NCBI GenBank assembly: GCA_044228695.1
Contig: JBGAUK010000001.1
Coordinates: 45,966-109,965 of the forward strand
Source of the DNA: M0108 sp044228695
Lineage (GTDB): Bacteria; Pseudomonadota; Gammaproteobacteria; Chromatiales; Chromatiaceae
Direction: 5' to 3'
DNA: 64,000 bases
The position numbers and the translations under genes were made by a program. Position 1 is the first letter of the stretch; each line of letters begins with the position of its first letter. Under the pieces are notes generated by a model. The model saw only the letters and a list, made by a program, of their open reading frames with translations, did no database searches and had not been told where the DNA came from. This document shows, one piece after another, positions 1 to 8,307 of the stretch.

Positions 1-1485
1 TATGGCATGGGGGTGGCCGGGGAGGGCATGAATATCACCCATTCCCAGAAGAAGATGGGTGAGGCGGCCCTCAAGGCCTTCCGTGACCGCTTCAACATCC
101 CGATTCCGGACGACCGGATCGGCGAGGCGCCCTTCTACATGCCCGCCATGGATAGCGAGGAACTCAAGTACCTGCAGGAGCGGCGCGAGGCCTTGGGCGG
201 CTATCTGCCGGCCCGGATCGAGTCCGCCCCGCGCCTGGAGACGCCGGCTTTGGAGTTCTTCAAGCCCCTGCTGGAGGGCTCCGGCGACAAGGAGATGTCC
301 ACCACCATGGCCCTGGTGCGCATCCTCTCCCTCATCCTGCGCGACAAGACCCTGGGCAAGCGGGTGGTGCCCATCGTCCCGGACGAGGCCCGCACCTTCG
401 GCATGGAGGGCATGTTCCGCCAGCTCGGCATCTACTCCTCCGTCGGCCAGCTCTACGAGCCGGTGGACGCCGACCAGGTCATGTCCTATCGGGAGGATAA
501 GCAGGGGCAGATCCTGGAGGAAGGCATCAACGAGGCCGGGGCCATGTCGTCCTGGATCGCCGCCGCCACCGCCTACGCCAACCACGGCGAGGCCATGGTC
601 CCCTTCTATATCTTCTACTCCATGTTCGGCTTCCAGCGCATCGGCGACCTGGCCTGGGCGGCGGGGGACATGCGGGCCCGGGGCTTCCTCATCGGCGCCA
701 CCGCCGGGCGCACCACCCTGGCCGGCGAGGGGCTCCAGCATCAGGACGGCCACAGCCCCCTGGTGGCCTCGACCATCCCCAACTGCGTTACCTATGACCC
801 CGCCTACGGCTACGAGCTGGCGGTCATCATCCAGGACGGCCTGCGGCGCCTGTTCCAGGAGCAGGAGACTCGCTTCTACTACCTGACCGCCATGAACGAG
901 AACTATGTCCAGCCGGCCATGCCCGCGGGCGCCGAGGAGGGCATCCTGCGGGGCCTCTACCGGGTACGGACGGCGGCCGACGAGGGCGACTTGCGGGTCC
1001 AGTTGCTCGGCTCCGGCGCCATTTTGCGCGAGGTTCTGGCGGCGGCGGACCTGCTGGAGGCGGACTTCGGCGTCCTGGCGGATGTCTGGAGCGTAACCAG
1101 CTTCAATGAACTCAAGCGCGACGGGGTCGATGTGGAGCGCTGGAACATGCTCCATCCGACCGCGAGCCCCCGGCAATGCTACGTCAACGAGCAACTGGCG
1201 GGCGCCCCGGGGCCCGTCATCGCCGCCACCGACTATGTCCGGGCTTACGCCGAACAGATCCGGCCTTACCTCGCACAGCCTTATCAGGTGTTGGGCACCG
1301 ATGGCTTCGGGCGGAGCGATATGCGTAGCCAACTGCGCCGCTTCTTCGAGGTGAATCGCGGCTACATCGCGGTAACCGCCCTCAAGGCCCTAGCGGACGA
1401 GGGCGAGATCCCCGCCAGCCGGGTCCAGGAGGCCATCGACAAGTACCGCATCGATCCGGAAAAGCCCAATCCGGCGACGGTCTGA
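1..1485 (+). CDS. aceE: Pyruvate dehydrogenase E1 component, C-terminal part (5' end outside window)
   Basis: This is the last 494 or so codons of the homodimeric E1 subunit, which uses thiamine diphosphate to decarboxylate pyruvate and acetylate the lipoyl group of E2. The frame is open from base 1 (YGMG...), so the gene begins upstream; full-length family members are about 890 residues. The motif GVAGEGMNITHSQKKM and the later stretches GLQHQDGHSPL and YLTAMNENY are typical of bacterial AceE rather than the two-subunit E1. It is followed after 54 bp by the E2 gene on the same strand, as in the usual aceEF operon. Nothing looks broken. The identification is secure; only the true start is unseen. 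Confidence 0.95.
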   Translation, partial: YGMGVAGEGMNITHSQKKMGEAALKAFRDRFNIPIPDDRIGEAPFYMPAMDSEELKYLQERREALGGYLPARIESAPRLETPALEFFKPLLEGSGDKEMSTTMALVRILSLILRDKTLGKRVVPIVPDEARTFGMEGMFRQLGIYSSVGQLYEPVDADQVMSYREDKQGQILEEGINEAGAMSSWIAAATAYANHGEAMVPFYIFYSMFGFQRIGDLAWAAGDMRARGFLIGATAGRTTLAGEGLQHQDGHSPLVASTIPNCVTYDPAYGYELAVIIQDGLRRLFQEQETRFYYLTAMNENYVQPAMPAGAEEGILRGLYRVRTAADEGDLRVQLLGSGAILREVLAAADLLEADFGVLADVWSVTSFNELKRDGVDVERWNMLHPTASPRQCYVNEQLAGAPGPVIAATDYVRAYAEQIRPYLAQPYQVLGTDGFGRSDMRSQLRRFFEVNRGYIAVTALKALADEGEIPASRVQEAIDKYRIDPEKPNPATV

Positions 1486-1539
1486 CGCAAGGGGACGAGG
1501 TGGATAAGGCGGGACTGTGCGGCTTGGGGAGAATGCGAC

Positions 1540-3051
1540 GTGCCAACAATTCATGAAGTGACACTGCCCGACATCGGCGACTTCGCCGATGTCGAAATCA
1601 TCGAGATCCTGGTGGCCCCCGGCGACCGGGTGGAGCCGGAGCAATCCCTGCTCACCCTGGAGAGCGATAAGGCGACCATGGACATCCCCGCCCCCCGGGG
1701 TGGAGAGGTGCGGGAGATCAAGGTCGCCCTCGGCCAGAAGCTGAACCCCGGCGACCTGATTCTGCTGCTGGAGGTGGGCGAGGAGACGGGTGGTTCAGCG
1801 GCACCCCCTCTCCCCAGCCCTCCCCCGCTAGGGGGGAGGGGGAATCCCGAGACAGGAGCCGGCGCGACTGACGCGGAGCGGCCATCGGCGCCTGACCAGA
1901 CGGCGGCCACCTTCGGGGCCGCGTCACAGGTCTTGACCCAGGACGCGACCGGGGTAGCCTCTCTCCCCCTCTCCCCAGCCCTCCCCCGCCAGGGGGGAGG
2001 GGGCAAGGATGAAGAAGCCGCGGACTACCTGGCCCTGGCCGCGAGTCCCGCACCAGCGGCACGAGCCCCCGGCGAGGTCGAGCGTCGCCTGGCTCCGGTG
2101 CTGCCCCGCCCCGAGGAACTGGCGGCCCTCGCCAAGGGCCGCAAGACCCACGCCAGCCCCGGGGTGCGCCGCTTCGCCCGGGAGTTGGGCGTCGATCTGA
2201 CCTTCGTCAAGGGTTCGGGGCTCAAGGGCCGGGTCCTCAAGGAGGACGTGCAGGGGTACGTCAAGCAGACCCTGACCCAGGGGGTGGCGGCGCCCACCGC
2301 CAGCACCCTGCCCTTCGCTCTGCCGCCCGCCCCCGAGGTCGACTTCGCCAAGTTCGGCCCCGTGGAGATCCGGGAACTCTCACGGATTCAGAAGCTGAGT
2401 GGCCGGCACCTGCATCGCGCCTGGCTCTCGGTGCCACACGTAACCCAATTCGACGAGGCGGACATTACCGAGTTGGAGGACTTCCGCAAGGCACAACAGG
2501 CGGCCACGAAGGCGGATGGTATCAAGCTCACCTTCCTGCCCTTTCTGCTCAAGGCCGTCGCCACCGCCTTGAACCGCATGCCCAACTTCAAATCCTCCCT
2601 GACGCCCGACGGCGAGGGGCTGGTGATGAAGCACTACACCCATATTGGCGTCGCGGTGGAAACCCCCCGGGGCCTGGTGGTCCCGGTCGTCCGTAACGTG
2701 GACAAGAAGGGCATCCAGGATCTGGCTCGGGAGTTAATGGACCTGGGCGGCAAGGCCCGGGACGGCAAGCTGCTGCCCGGCGACATGCAGGGCGGTTGCT
2801 TCTCCATCTCCAGCCTGGGGGGCATTGGTGGCACCGCCTTCACCCCCATCGTCAATGCCCCCGAGGTCGCCATCCTCGGCGTCTCCCGCGCCAGCCTCAA
2901 GCCGGTCTGGCAGGGCACCGCCTTCGTCCCCCGCCTCATGCTGCCCCTGTCCCTTTCCTACGACCACCGCGTCATCGACGGCGCCGAGGGGGCGCGCTTC
3001 ACCCGCCTGCTGGGCGACTTGCTGGGGGATATCCGACGCCTGCTGCTGTAA
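1540..3051 (+). CDS. aceF: Pyruvate dehydrogenase E2, dihydrolipoamide acetyltransferase
   Basis: E2 core of the pyruvate dehydrogenase complex, passing acetyl groups from lipoyl-lysine to CoA. One lipoyl domain occupies roughly residues 1-80, with the lipoylated lysine at position 44 (ESDKATMD). A peripheral subunit-binding domain follows near residues 205-245 (ASPGVRRFARELG). The catalytic domain fills the C-terminal half and ends with the active-site motif SYDHRVIDG. The start is GTG at 1540, preceded by GGGGAGA. Many family members carry two or three lipoyl domains; this one has a single domain and a long Pro/Ala/Gly linker. The linker contains two near-identical 39-bp palindromic repeats read in different frames (see findings). 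It pairs with the upstream E1 gene. Confidence 0.95.
   Translation: MPTIHEVTLPDIGDFADVEIIEILVAPGDRVEPEQSLLTLESDKATMDIPAPRGGEVREIKVALGQKLNPGDLILLLEVGEETGGSAAPPLPSPPPLGGRGNPETGAGATDAERPSAPDQTAATFGAASQVLTQDATGVASLPLSPALPRQGGGGKDEEAADYLALAASPAPAARAPGEVERRLAPVLPRPEELAALAKGRKTHASPGVRRFARELGVDLTFVKGSGLKGRVLKEDVQGYVKQTLTQGVAAPTASTLPFALPPAPEVDFAKFGPVEIRELSRIQKLSGRHLHRAWLSVPHVTQFDEADITELEDFRKAQQAATKADGIKLTFLPFLLKAVATALNRMPNFKSSLTPDGEGLVMKHYTHIGVAVETPRGLVVPVVRNVDKKGIQDLARELMDLGGKARDGKLLPGDMQGGCFSISSLGGIGGTAFTPIVNAPEVAILGVSRASLKPVWQGTAFVPRLMLPLSLSYDHRVIDGAEGARFTRLLGDLLGDIRRLLL
1804..1842 (+). repeat. 39-bp GC-rich palindromic repeat, copy A, in frame inside aceF
   Basis: A C-rich arm (CCCCCTCTCCCC) and a G-rich arm (GGGGGGAGGGGG) flank AGCCCTCCCCCGCTA. 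The unit is 39 bp, so it adds exactly 13 codons, here read as PPLPSPPPLGGRG. It differs from copy B by one base. Confidence 0.85.
1965..2003 (+). repeat. 39-bp GC-rich palindromic repeat, copy B, in frame inside aceF
   Basis: Same 39-bp unit as copy A with a single base change, 161 bp downstream in the same linker. It is read in a different register, giving PLSPALPRQGGGG. Its presence lengthens the linker between the lipoyl and subunit-binding domains. Confidence 0.85.
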
Positions 3052-3100
3052 GGCCTCCTAACTCATCCATACCCCGGCCCTGTCCACTCGCCAGCCCATC

Positions 3101-3220
3101 GCAGGAGGGCCGGATGGGGGCTGGCGGGGGTGTCGACAGCAGGGATGCTGTCGCCAAGCCTACAGGGATGTATTCACGGCGCCCCCCGCCAGACACCAGC
3201 CGGCCCGGGAAACCGAAAGG
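3101..3220 (+). repeat. Intergenic repeat of about 120 bp, copy 1 of 3
   Basis: The core at 3123-3190 starts GGCGGGGGTGTCGACAGCAG and ends GCCCCCCGCC, so the ends can pair. The inner CAGCAGGGATGCTG is itself a short inverted repeat. The copies at 18325-18392 and 55861-55928 are nearly identical over 68 bp. Flanks are also shared: an AGGAGGG-like stretch upstream and CGGCCCGGGA downstream. All three lie between genes in the same orientation. Confidence 0.85.
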
Positions 3221-3279
3221 TATATTGGGTATATCGGCATGGTCCAATCGATGGCCGCGCGGGCCGCAACGGGCCTCGC

Positions 3280-3285
3280 TATAAT
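3280..3285 (+). promoter_or_regulatory. Possible -10 box
   Basis: A perfect TATAAT lies 40 bp upstream of the GTG start at 3325. No convincing -35 hexamer is seen at the usual distance, so this is only a candidate promoter. Confidence 0.3.
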
Positions 3286-3324
3286 CCCTGGCCATTGCGA
3301 CCCCCAGCCAGGCCCATACCTCAC

Positions 3325-3915
3325 GTGGTCGAGCGTTATTACGATAAATCTGCCCTGTCGGAGGAGGCCAACCGCTTTCGCACCGAGGGCTTTCTGCGCG
3401 ACGGCGCCCTGACCCGGGCCTGCGGTCGGCGTCTGCCCCTGGCCGAACTGCCCCCTTTCCTGCGCGCCCTGCTGGTGACCGACGGCACCGTCACCAAAAT
3501 CCTGGAGGCCTACTTCTGGGAGCCGGTGGAGGTGCGCACCCTGGAGCAGGATTTCTGGACAGCCGAACGCCCCGTGGACTGGCTGGGGGTCGGGGCCGGG
3601 GACAAGATACTGATTCGCCTGGCCCACTTGCAGGGGATCGATAGCGGCAGAAGCTACGCCGAGGCCTTTTCGGTCATCCGCGCCGACCTGATCCCGGCGG
3701 CCTTTCGCCAGCGCCTCATCGACCGCGAGATCGGGATCGGCGTCCTGATCCGGGACAGTGGCCTGGAGAGTTATCGCGAGGTCATGGAGATCGGCATTGA
3801 TCATCCCGACCCCGGCGAAGAGCGTGTTTTTCGCACCTACCGCATCATTATCGCCGGGGCGCCGGTCATTCTCATTACCGAGAGCTTTCCGCTGGCGCTC
3901 TACGCCGGGGCCTGA
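3325..3915 (+). CDS. Chorismate lyase-like (UbiC/DUF98-type) protein
   Basis: A protein of about 196 residues starting at GTG 3325 (VVERYYDKSALSEEANRF). The reading frame is open further upstream, but that part lies in the intergenic repeat and contains no sensible start close to a promoter. The pattern fits the chorismate-lyase fold: 'LPPFLRALLVTDGTVTKILEAYFWEPVEV', broken here as LPPFLRALLVTDG and TKILEAYFWEPVEV, then RIIIAGAPVILITESFP near the C-terminus. UbiC removes pyruvate from chorismate to give 4-hydroxybenzoate for quinone synthesis, but related proteins of unknown role share the fold. No ubiA lies next to it, so the catalytic assignment is unproven. Confidence 0.5.
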   Translation: MVERYYDKSALSEEANRFRTEGFLRDGALTRACGRRLPLAELPPFLRALLVTDGTVTKILEAYFWEPVEVRTLEQDFWTAERPVDWLGVGAGDKILIRLAHLQGIDSGRSYAEAFSVIRADLIPAAFRQRLIDREIGIGVLIRDSGLESYREVMEIGIDHPDPGEERVFRTYRIIIAGAPVILITESFPLALYAGA

Positions 3916-4048
3916 AGGCGGCTTGCCCAGCGGAGCGGAAATCCGTAGTCTTGGCATGACTTGCCGACGGCAGCCCCGGACGCCCGCCGGGCGCCGCGCC
4001 TCTGCCCGTCCGCCCCATTCCGGCCATTCAATTCAGACAGGACTCGCG

Positions 4049-4711
4049 ATGGATACCAGCCTCGACACCGCCCGCTTCAACATGGTCCAGCAACAGATCC
4101 GCCCCTGGGGCGTCAACGACAACCGGGTGCTGGAAACCCTGGCCGCTATCCCCCGCGAGCGCTTCGTCCCCGCGGCCTATCGCGGCCTGGCCTATGCCGA
4201 CATTGAGATCCCCCTGGGCCAGGGCCAGACCATGCTCGCCCCCAAGATCGTCGCCCGCCTCCTGCAAGCCCTGTCCATCGCCGCCGATGACCGCATCCTG
4301 GAGATCGGCACGGGGAGCGGCTATCTCACCGCCTGCCTCAGCCACCTGGGCGACGCCGTCATCAGCCTGGAGATCGACCCGGACCTGGCCGCCCTAGCGC
4401 GCCAGAATCTGGCCGAGGTGGAACCCCGCCGGCTGGAGATACGGGAAGGCGACGGCCTCGCCGTCCATATCGATGGTGGACCCTTCGACGTCATCGCGGT
4501 CACCGGCTCCCTGCCCGACGCCAGTGCCCTGGCGGGCTTGGAGGCCCAACTCGCACCCCACGGCCGCCTCTTCGCCATCATCGGCCTGGAACCGGCTATG
4601 GAGGCGACCCTGGTCATCCATGGCCCCGAGGGCTTCAGCCGCAAGTCGCTGTTCGAGACCTCGGTCCCGGCCCTGGCTAAGGCACCGGAGCCGGAACGCT
4701 TCGTTTTTTAG
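4049..4711 (+). CDS. Protein-L-isoaspartate O-methyltransferase family protein
   Basis: A 220-residue SAM-dependent methyltransferase. The ATG at 4049 starts MDTSLDTARFNMVQQQIRPW, the usual opening of this subgroup; an upstream extension in the same frame lacks family similarity. The SAM-binding motif ILEIGTGSGY is at residues 83-92. The segment RERFVPAAYRGLAYADIEIP matches the family substrate region. True Pcm enzymes repair isoaspartate in aged proteins. This shorter subgroup, common in gammaproteobacteria, has lost parts of the Pcm substrate loop, so a different substrate is possible. It stands alone between the UbiC-like gene and the molybdoenzyme operon. Confidence 0.8.
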   Translation: MDTSLDTARFNMVQQQIRPWGVNDNRVLETLAAIPRERFVPAAYRGLAYADIEIPLGQGQTMLAPKIVARLLQALSIAADDRILEIGTGSGYLTACLSHLGDAVISLEIDPDLAALARQNLAEVEPRRLEIREGDGLAVHIDGGPFDVIAVTGSLPDASALAGLEAQLAPHGRLFAIIGLEPAMEATLVIHGPEGFSRKSLFETSVPALAKAPEPERFVF

Positions 4712-4740
4712 ACCGCCGCCCTCTTGCGTTGCCCCTTTTA

Positions 4741-4782
4741 TTGACAATAGTCAACGATTCTCTGTCATGATTCGGTAATAAT
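4741..4782 (+). promoter_or_regulatory. FNR/ANR-type site with candidate -10 box
   Basis: TTGACAATAGTCAA at 4741-4754 is a perfect dyad of the FNR/CRP type (TTGAC-N4-GTCAA, against TTGAT-N4-ATCAA). A TAATAA at 4776-4781 can serve as -10. The implied start near 4788 puts the dyad centre about 40 bp upstream, the usual spacing for activation by FNR. TTGACA could alternatively be a plain -35 box, but no -10 lies at 17 bp. Confidence 0.45.
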
Positions 4783-4787
4783 CCGTC

Positions 4788-4864
4788 CAGGATGGAGCTT
4801 GTCTCCATCCCTCCGCTCGATGCTGTATCAGGGCGACCCACCATAAAAAAAGAACCCGGTCGCC
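4788..4864 (+). other. Structured 5' leader with two hairpins
   Basis: Stem 1 pairs GGATGGAG (4790-4797) with CTCCATCC (4803-4810) around a 5-nt loop, starting at the predicted transcript end. Stem 2 pairs GGCGACC (4832-4838) with GGTCGCC (4858-4864) around an A-rich 19-nt loop. No match to a known riboswitch is claimed. They lie in the leader of the molybdoenzyme operon. Confidence 0.4.
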
Positions 4865-4904
4865 GTATATCCCGGGCAGCATCCCCCCAGAGGAGTTTCC
4901 CGCC

Positions 4905-7676
4905 ATGGCCTGGAGCCTACCGCGTCTGTCTCGTCGTGCCTTTCTGAAATCCAGCGGTTACGGAACCGCTGGTCTTGGTCTGCTTTCTCCCCTCTCGACC
5001 CTGGTGACCCAAGCCCTCGCAGCCGATGATGAGGTGAAGGAGGAGGTGAGCTATAGCATCTGCAATTTCTGCTCTTCGCTCTGCAACCTGCGCGTCACCA
5101 CCCATACCAAGGGCGGCGACAAGCGCATTGTCAAGCTGGACGGCAATCCTAATTCAACACTCAATCGGGGCAAGATCTGCGCCCGTGGCCAGGCGGGACT
5201 GCGCCAGACCTACGATAGCGACCGCATCAAGACCCCCCTAATCCGGGTCGAGGGTAGCAAACGCGGGGAGTACAAATTCCGCCAGGCCAGTTGGGAAGAG
5301 GCCTGGGACTACATCGCCAAAAAACAGGCCGCCGCCCAGATCAAACCCTGGGAGTGGACCATGGTGGGTGGCTGGACCTCCTGCGTCTTCTACATGAACT
5401 GGGCGGTGCCCTTCGCCATGGCCAACGAGGTGCCCAACATCGTGGCCTCACCCATGCAGCACTGCGTCACCACGGGTCACCTGGGCACGGATCTGGTCAC
5501 GGGCAACTTCAACATCCATGACGAGGTGCTGCCGGACTTCGACCACGCCAAGTACATCCTGCTGGTGGGGAACAACGCCTCGATCGGTGCCGTGTCTACC
5601 TGCCGCATGGTGCGCTTCGCCCAAGGCCGTAAGAATGGCGCCAAGATCGTGGCCCTGGACCCCCGCTGCTCGGAGACCGCCGCCAAGGCGGACGAGTGGA
5701 TTCAGATCCGCCCCGGTACCGATCTGGCCTTCATGCTGGCGCTGATGCGCATCCTGATGCAGGAGGAGCTTTACGATGCCGACTTCCTCCGGCGTCACAC
5801 CAACCTGCCCTTTCTCATGACCCAGGACGATCAGGGCGACTGGCAACTGGTGACGGACGCGGAGGGCAGACCCCTGGCGGTGGAAGAGGACACCGGCAAC
5901 CCGCGCACCCTGAAGAAATTCAGCAACCAAAACCACAAGGACCACGAAGGCCGCACCTTCACGCCAGGTCTCCAGGTCCCACCGGGCTTTAGCCTTGAGG
6001 GTCGGCCGGTCAAGACGGTCTTCCAGGTCCAGCTGGAGGAACTCGCCCCCTATACCGCCGAGTGGGCGGCGGAGATCACCGGGATTACCGCGGAGACCAT
6101 CACCCGTATCGCCCATGAGTTTGGCAACACGCGCCCCGCCATCGTCGACCCAGGTTGGCATGGGGCCCGTTTCGGCAACATCATGATGCTGCGGCGGGTA
6201 CAGGCCATGGTCCAGGCCCTCATCGGCGGTATCGACTCGGTGGGTGGCTGGATGAATTCCGGCGAAGTCCACCACAAGGCCCACCTGATGTACCAGGCCA
6301 TGGAGGAGGGCTATGAGATGGGCGCGCCCCTCGCTAATCTCGCTGGCATGGCCTTTGCCAAGATGGTGATCGGTGCCGTGTCCCAGGGCGATAATTTTTC
6401 CCATGGCAAACCGGGTTTTGCCTGGGCCTGGAATGCCCAGGAAAAGGCGGCTGGCCGCTTCAACGTGGCCCTGCCGGTGATGACCGATTCGGGCCTGCGC
6501 GAATCGGTGGAGGCCAAGCTCCAGTTCAAGGGCGAGCCTTACCTGACCCGCGCCTTCATCATCAATGCCGCTAATCCGGTCCGACACTATTATCCCGACA
6601 GCTACTGGAAGGAGACCCTTAGCCATCCGAACGTGGCCCTGGTGGTCATGGTGGAGGTGCTGCCCTCCGATACGGCCCCTTACGCGGACGTGATCCTGCC
6701 TAACACCACCTATCTCGAACGGGATGAGCCCACCCTGTACGGCAATGGGGTAAACCACGATCTCGCCCTGACCACCCGCTATGCCGCCATCGAGCCCCTC
6801 TATGACACCGAGGAAACCGCTGACATCCTCCTGAAGATGACCGAGGTCATCAGTGGCAACCGGGATGGTTTTCTCGACTGGGTGGAGAAGCTCACCGGGC
6901 TCAAGGCCGCGCCGGTCAAGGAGGCCTACGCGGAACTCCAAAAGACCCGGAAGAAGGGCGCCTTTGCCGCCGCCTGCCGCCGGGTCTCCTTTGCCCAAAC
7001 CGCGGCGCGACTTGGCACCACCCCCGAGGCGATCGATGCGATCCTACGTGACAAGGGGGTTTATCTGGAGGAAAGGAAAGAAAAAATCCTCGACCAATGG
7101 AGTATGCCACGGCGCATGCCGGTACCCACCGACAGCGGCCGGGTGGAGTTCTACAGTGGACTGATGCGCAGCCTGCGCGATGGGGGCCACACCGAAGCGA
7201 ACTTCAGTGTCCTGGCGACCTGGATCCCGCCGGAATACCGGGATGGCGAGCCCGCGACGATAGCCCTGGAGGCCGATGAATTTTTCTTCGCCTACGGCAA
7301 GACCCCTACCGTCTCCCACGGCTCCACCAACAGCAACAACCCGGTGCTGGCGGGCATCAATCAGTTCAAGCGAGATATTTACAAGGGCGTCTGGATACAC
7401 CCCGAGCGGGCGGCCAGGCTGCACATCAACAACGGCGATCCGATCCGGCTCACCAACGCCAAGTCGGGGCAGGTCACTGGCGGACATGCCCACATCACGC
7501 GCCTGGTGCATCCCGATACCCTCTTTGTTTACTCCTCCTTCGGGGTCGAAAACAAGGCGCTATCCCGAACCCACGGCGATGGCACGGCCACCAACAAACT
7601 GATCCCCTACCAGGTCGAGCCGGTGGTGGCGGGTTTCCGCTCCCAGGAGTTCACGATCCGGGTAGCCAAGGTTTAA
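4905..7676 (+). CDS. Tat-exported molybdopterin oxidoreductase, catalytic subunit (polysulfide/thiosulfate/sulfur reductase type)
   Basis: A 923-residue member of the DMSO reductase superfamily. The N-terminus has a twin-arginine signal (SRRAFLKSS) and a cleavage region near ALA, so the enzyme should act in the periplasm. A [4Fe-4S] site is formed by Cys53, Cys56, Cys60 and Cys92. Cys187 (QHCVTTGHLG) sits where Psr/Phs-type enzymes supply a cysteine to molybdenum. The C-terminal dinucleotide-binding domain is complete. It heads an operon with an Fe-S subunit and an NrfD anchor. The A-B-C layout fits PsrABC, PhsABC or SreABC. The cytoplasmic sulfite dehydrogenase SoeABC has the same layout but lacks a Tat signal. 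The substrate cannot be fixed from sequence; a sulfur compound is most likely, and arsenate or tetrathionate cannot be excluded. Confidence 0.85.
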   Translation: MAWSLPRLSRRAFLKSSGYGTAGLGLLSPLSTLVTQALAADDEVKEEVSYSICNFCSSLCNLRVTTHTKGGDKRIVKLDGNPNSTLNRGKICARGQAGLRQTYDSDRIKTPLIRVEGSKRGEYKFRQASWEEAWDYIAKKQAAAQIKPWEWTMVGGWTSCVFYMNWAVPFAMANEVPNIVASPMQHCVTTGHLGTDLVTGNFNIHDEVLPDFDHAKYILLVGNNASIGAVSTCRMVRFAQGRKNGAKIVALDPRCSETAAKADEWIQIRPGTDLAFMLALMRILMQEELYDADFLRRHTNLPFLMTQDDQGDWQLVTDAEGRPLAVEEDTGNPRTLKKFSNQNHKDHEGRTFTPGLQVPPGFSLEGRPVKTVFQVQLEELAPYTAEWAAEITGITAETITRIAHEFGNTRPAIVDPGWHGARFGNIMMLRRVQAMVQALIGGIDSVGGWMNSGEVHHKAHLMYQAMEEGYEMGAPLANLAGMAFAKMVIGAVSQGDNFSHGKPGFAWAWNAQEKAAGRFNVALPVMTDSGLRESVEAKLQFKGEPYLTRAFIINAANPVRHYYPDSYWKETLSHPNVALVVMVEVLPSDTAPYADVILPNTTYLERDEPTLYGNGVNHDLALTTRYAAIEPLYDTEETADILLKMTEVISGNRDGFLDWVEKLTGLKAAPVKEAYAELQKTRKKGAFAAACRRVSFAQTAARLGTTPEAIDAILRDKGVYLEERKEKILDQWSMPRRMPVPTDSGRVEFYSGLMRSLRDGGHTEANFSVLATWIPPEYRDGEPATIALEADEFFFAYGKTPTVSHGSTNSNNPVLAGINQFKRDIYKGVWIHPERAARLHINNGDPIRLTNAKSGQVTGGHAHITRLVHPDTLFVYSSFGVENKALSRTHGDGTATNKLIPYQVEPVVAGFRSQEFTIRVAKV

Positions 7677-7688
7677 GGAGGAAAGACA

Positions 7689-8306
7689 ATGACTCACTAT
7701 GCCATGGTCATCGACCTCAACACCTGCGTGGGCTGTAATGCCTGCATGGCCGCTTGCGCCCTGGAGAACCAGACCCCCGTCTGGGACGACCACAAGTGGC
7801 GCACCTACGTCCACGACAAGGAGATCGGGGTAGGCAATAACGTGCATCGCCGCTTCTTCCCGCGCCTCTGTAACCACTGTGACAACCCGCCCTGCATGAG
7901 CGTCTGCCCCACCGGGGCTACCTACAAGAAACCGAACGGCATCGTCATGGTGGACCAGGATCTCTGCATGGGCTGCGGTGCCTGCGCCATGGCTTGTCCC
8001 TATCATGCCCGCGTCGCCATCACTTACGCGGACGTGGGGCTGGGCGAGGAATTTTATGGGTCCGACTACCGGCGCTCCAGCCCCAGCATGGACAAATGCT
8101 CCTTCTGCGACCATCGGGTGGAAAAGGGGCTCAAGCCAGCCTGTGTCGAGACCTGCGTCGGCTCGGCCCGCCTGTTCGGCAATCTGGACGACCCCCAGGA
8201 CCCCGTGGCGCAAGTGGTTGCCAGTGGGGTAGCGAGGCCCCTCATGCCCCACATCGGCACCCGTCCGAACGTGTTTTACATTGATGACCTCAAGTGGAGG
8301 GGCTGA
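7689..8306 (+). CDS. Four-cluster [4Fe-4S] electron-transfer subunit
   Basis: A 205-residue ferredoxin-like subunit of the PsrB/DmsB/NrfC type. Sixteen cysteines fall in four groups: Cys13-16-19-23 (CVGCNACMAAC), CNHCDNPPCMSVC, CMGCGACAMAC, and CSFC followed by CVETC. This predicts four [4Fe-4S] clusters carrying electrons between the membrane anchor and the molybdenum subunit. There is no signal peptide, so it is probably co-exported with the Tat-bearing catalytic subunit. A strong ribosome site (AAGGAGG) precedes the ATG, 12 bp after the catalytic-subunit stop. Function is clear; the exact enzyme follows from the catalytic subunit. Confidence 0.9.
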   Translation: MTHYAMVIDLNTCVGCNACMAACALENQTPVWDDHKWRTYVHDKEIGVGNNVHRRFFPRLCNHCDNPPCMSVCPTGATYKKPNGIVMVDQDLCMGCGACAMACPYHARVAITYADVGLGEEFYGSDYRRSSPSMDKCSFCDHRVEKGLKPACVETCVGSARLFGNLDDPQDPVAQVVASGVARPLMPHIGTRPNVFYIDDLKWRG

Positions 8307-8307
8307 G

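Noticed and set aside
1801..2003. CRISPR-like repeated units in aceF
   Set aside because: Only two copies, palindromic, coding, with no regular spacers; no cas genes are in the window.
3130..3324. Upstream extension of the chorismate-lyase-like gene
   Set aside because: It translates the intergenic repeat and the promoter region; the family-like sequence begins at 3325.
5448..6998. 516-codon open frame on the minus strand
   Set aside because: Antisense to the molybdopterin catalytic subunit; no ribosome site or family pattern.
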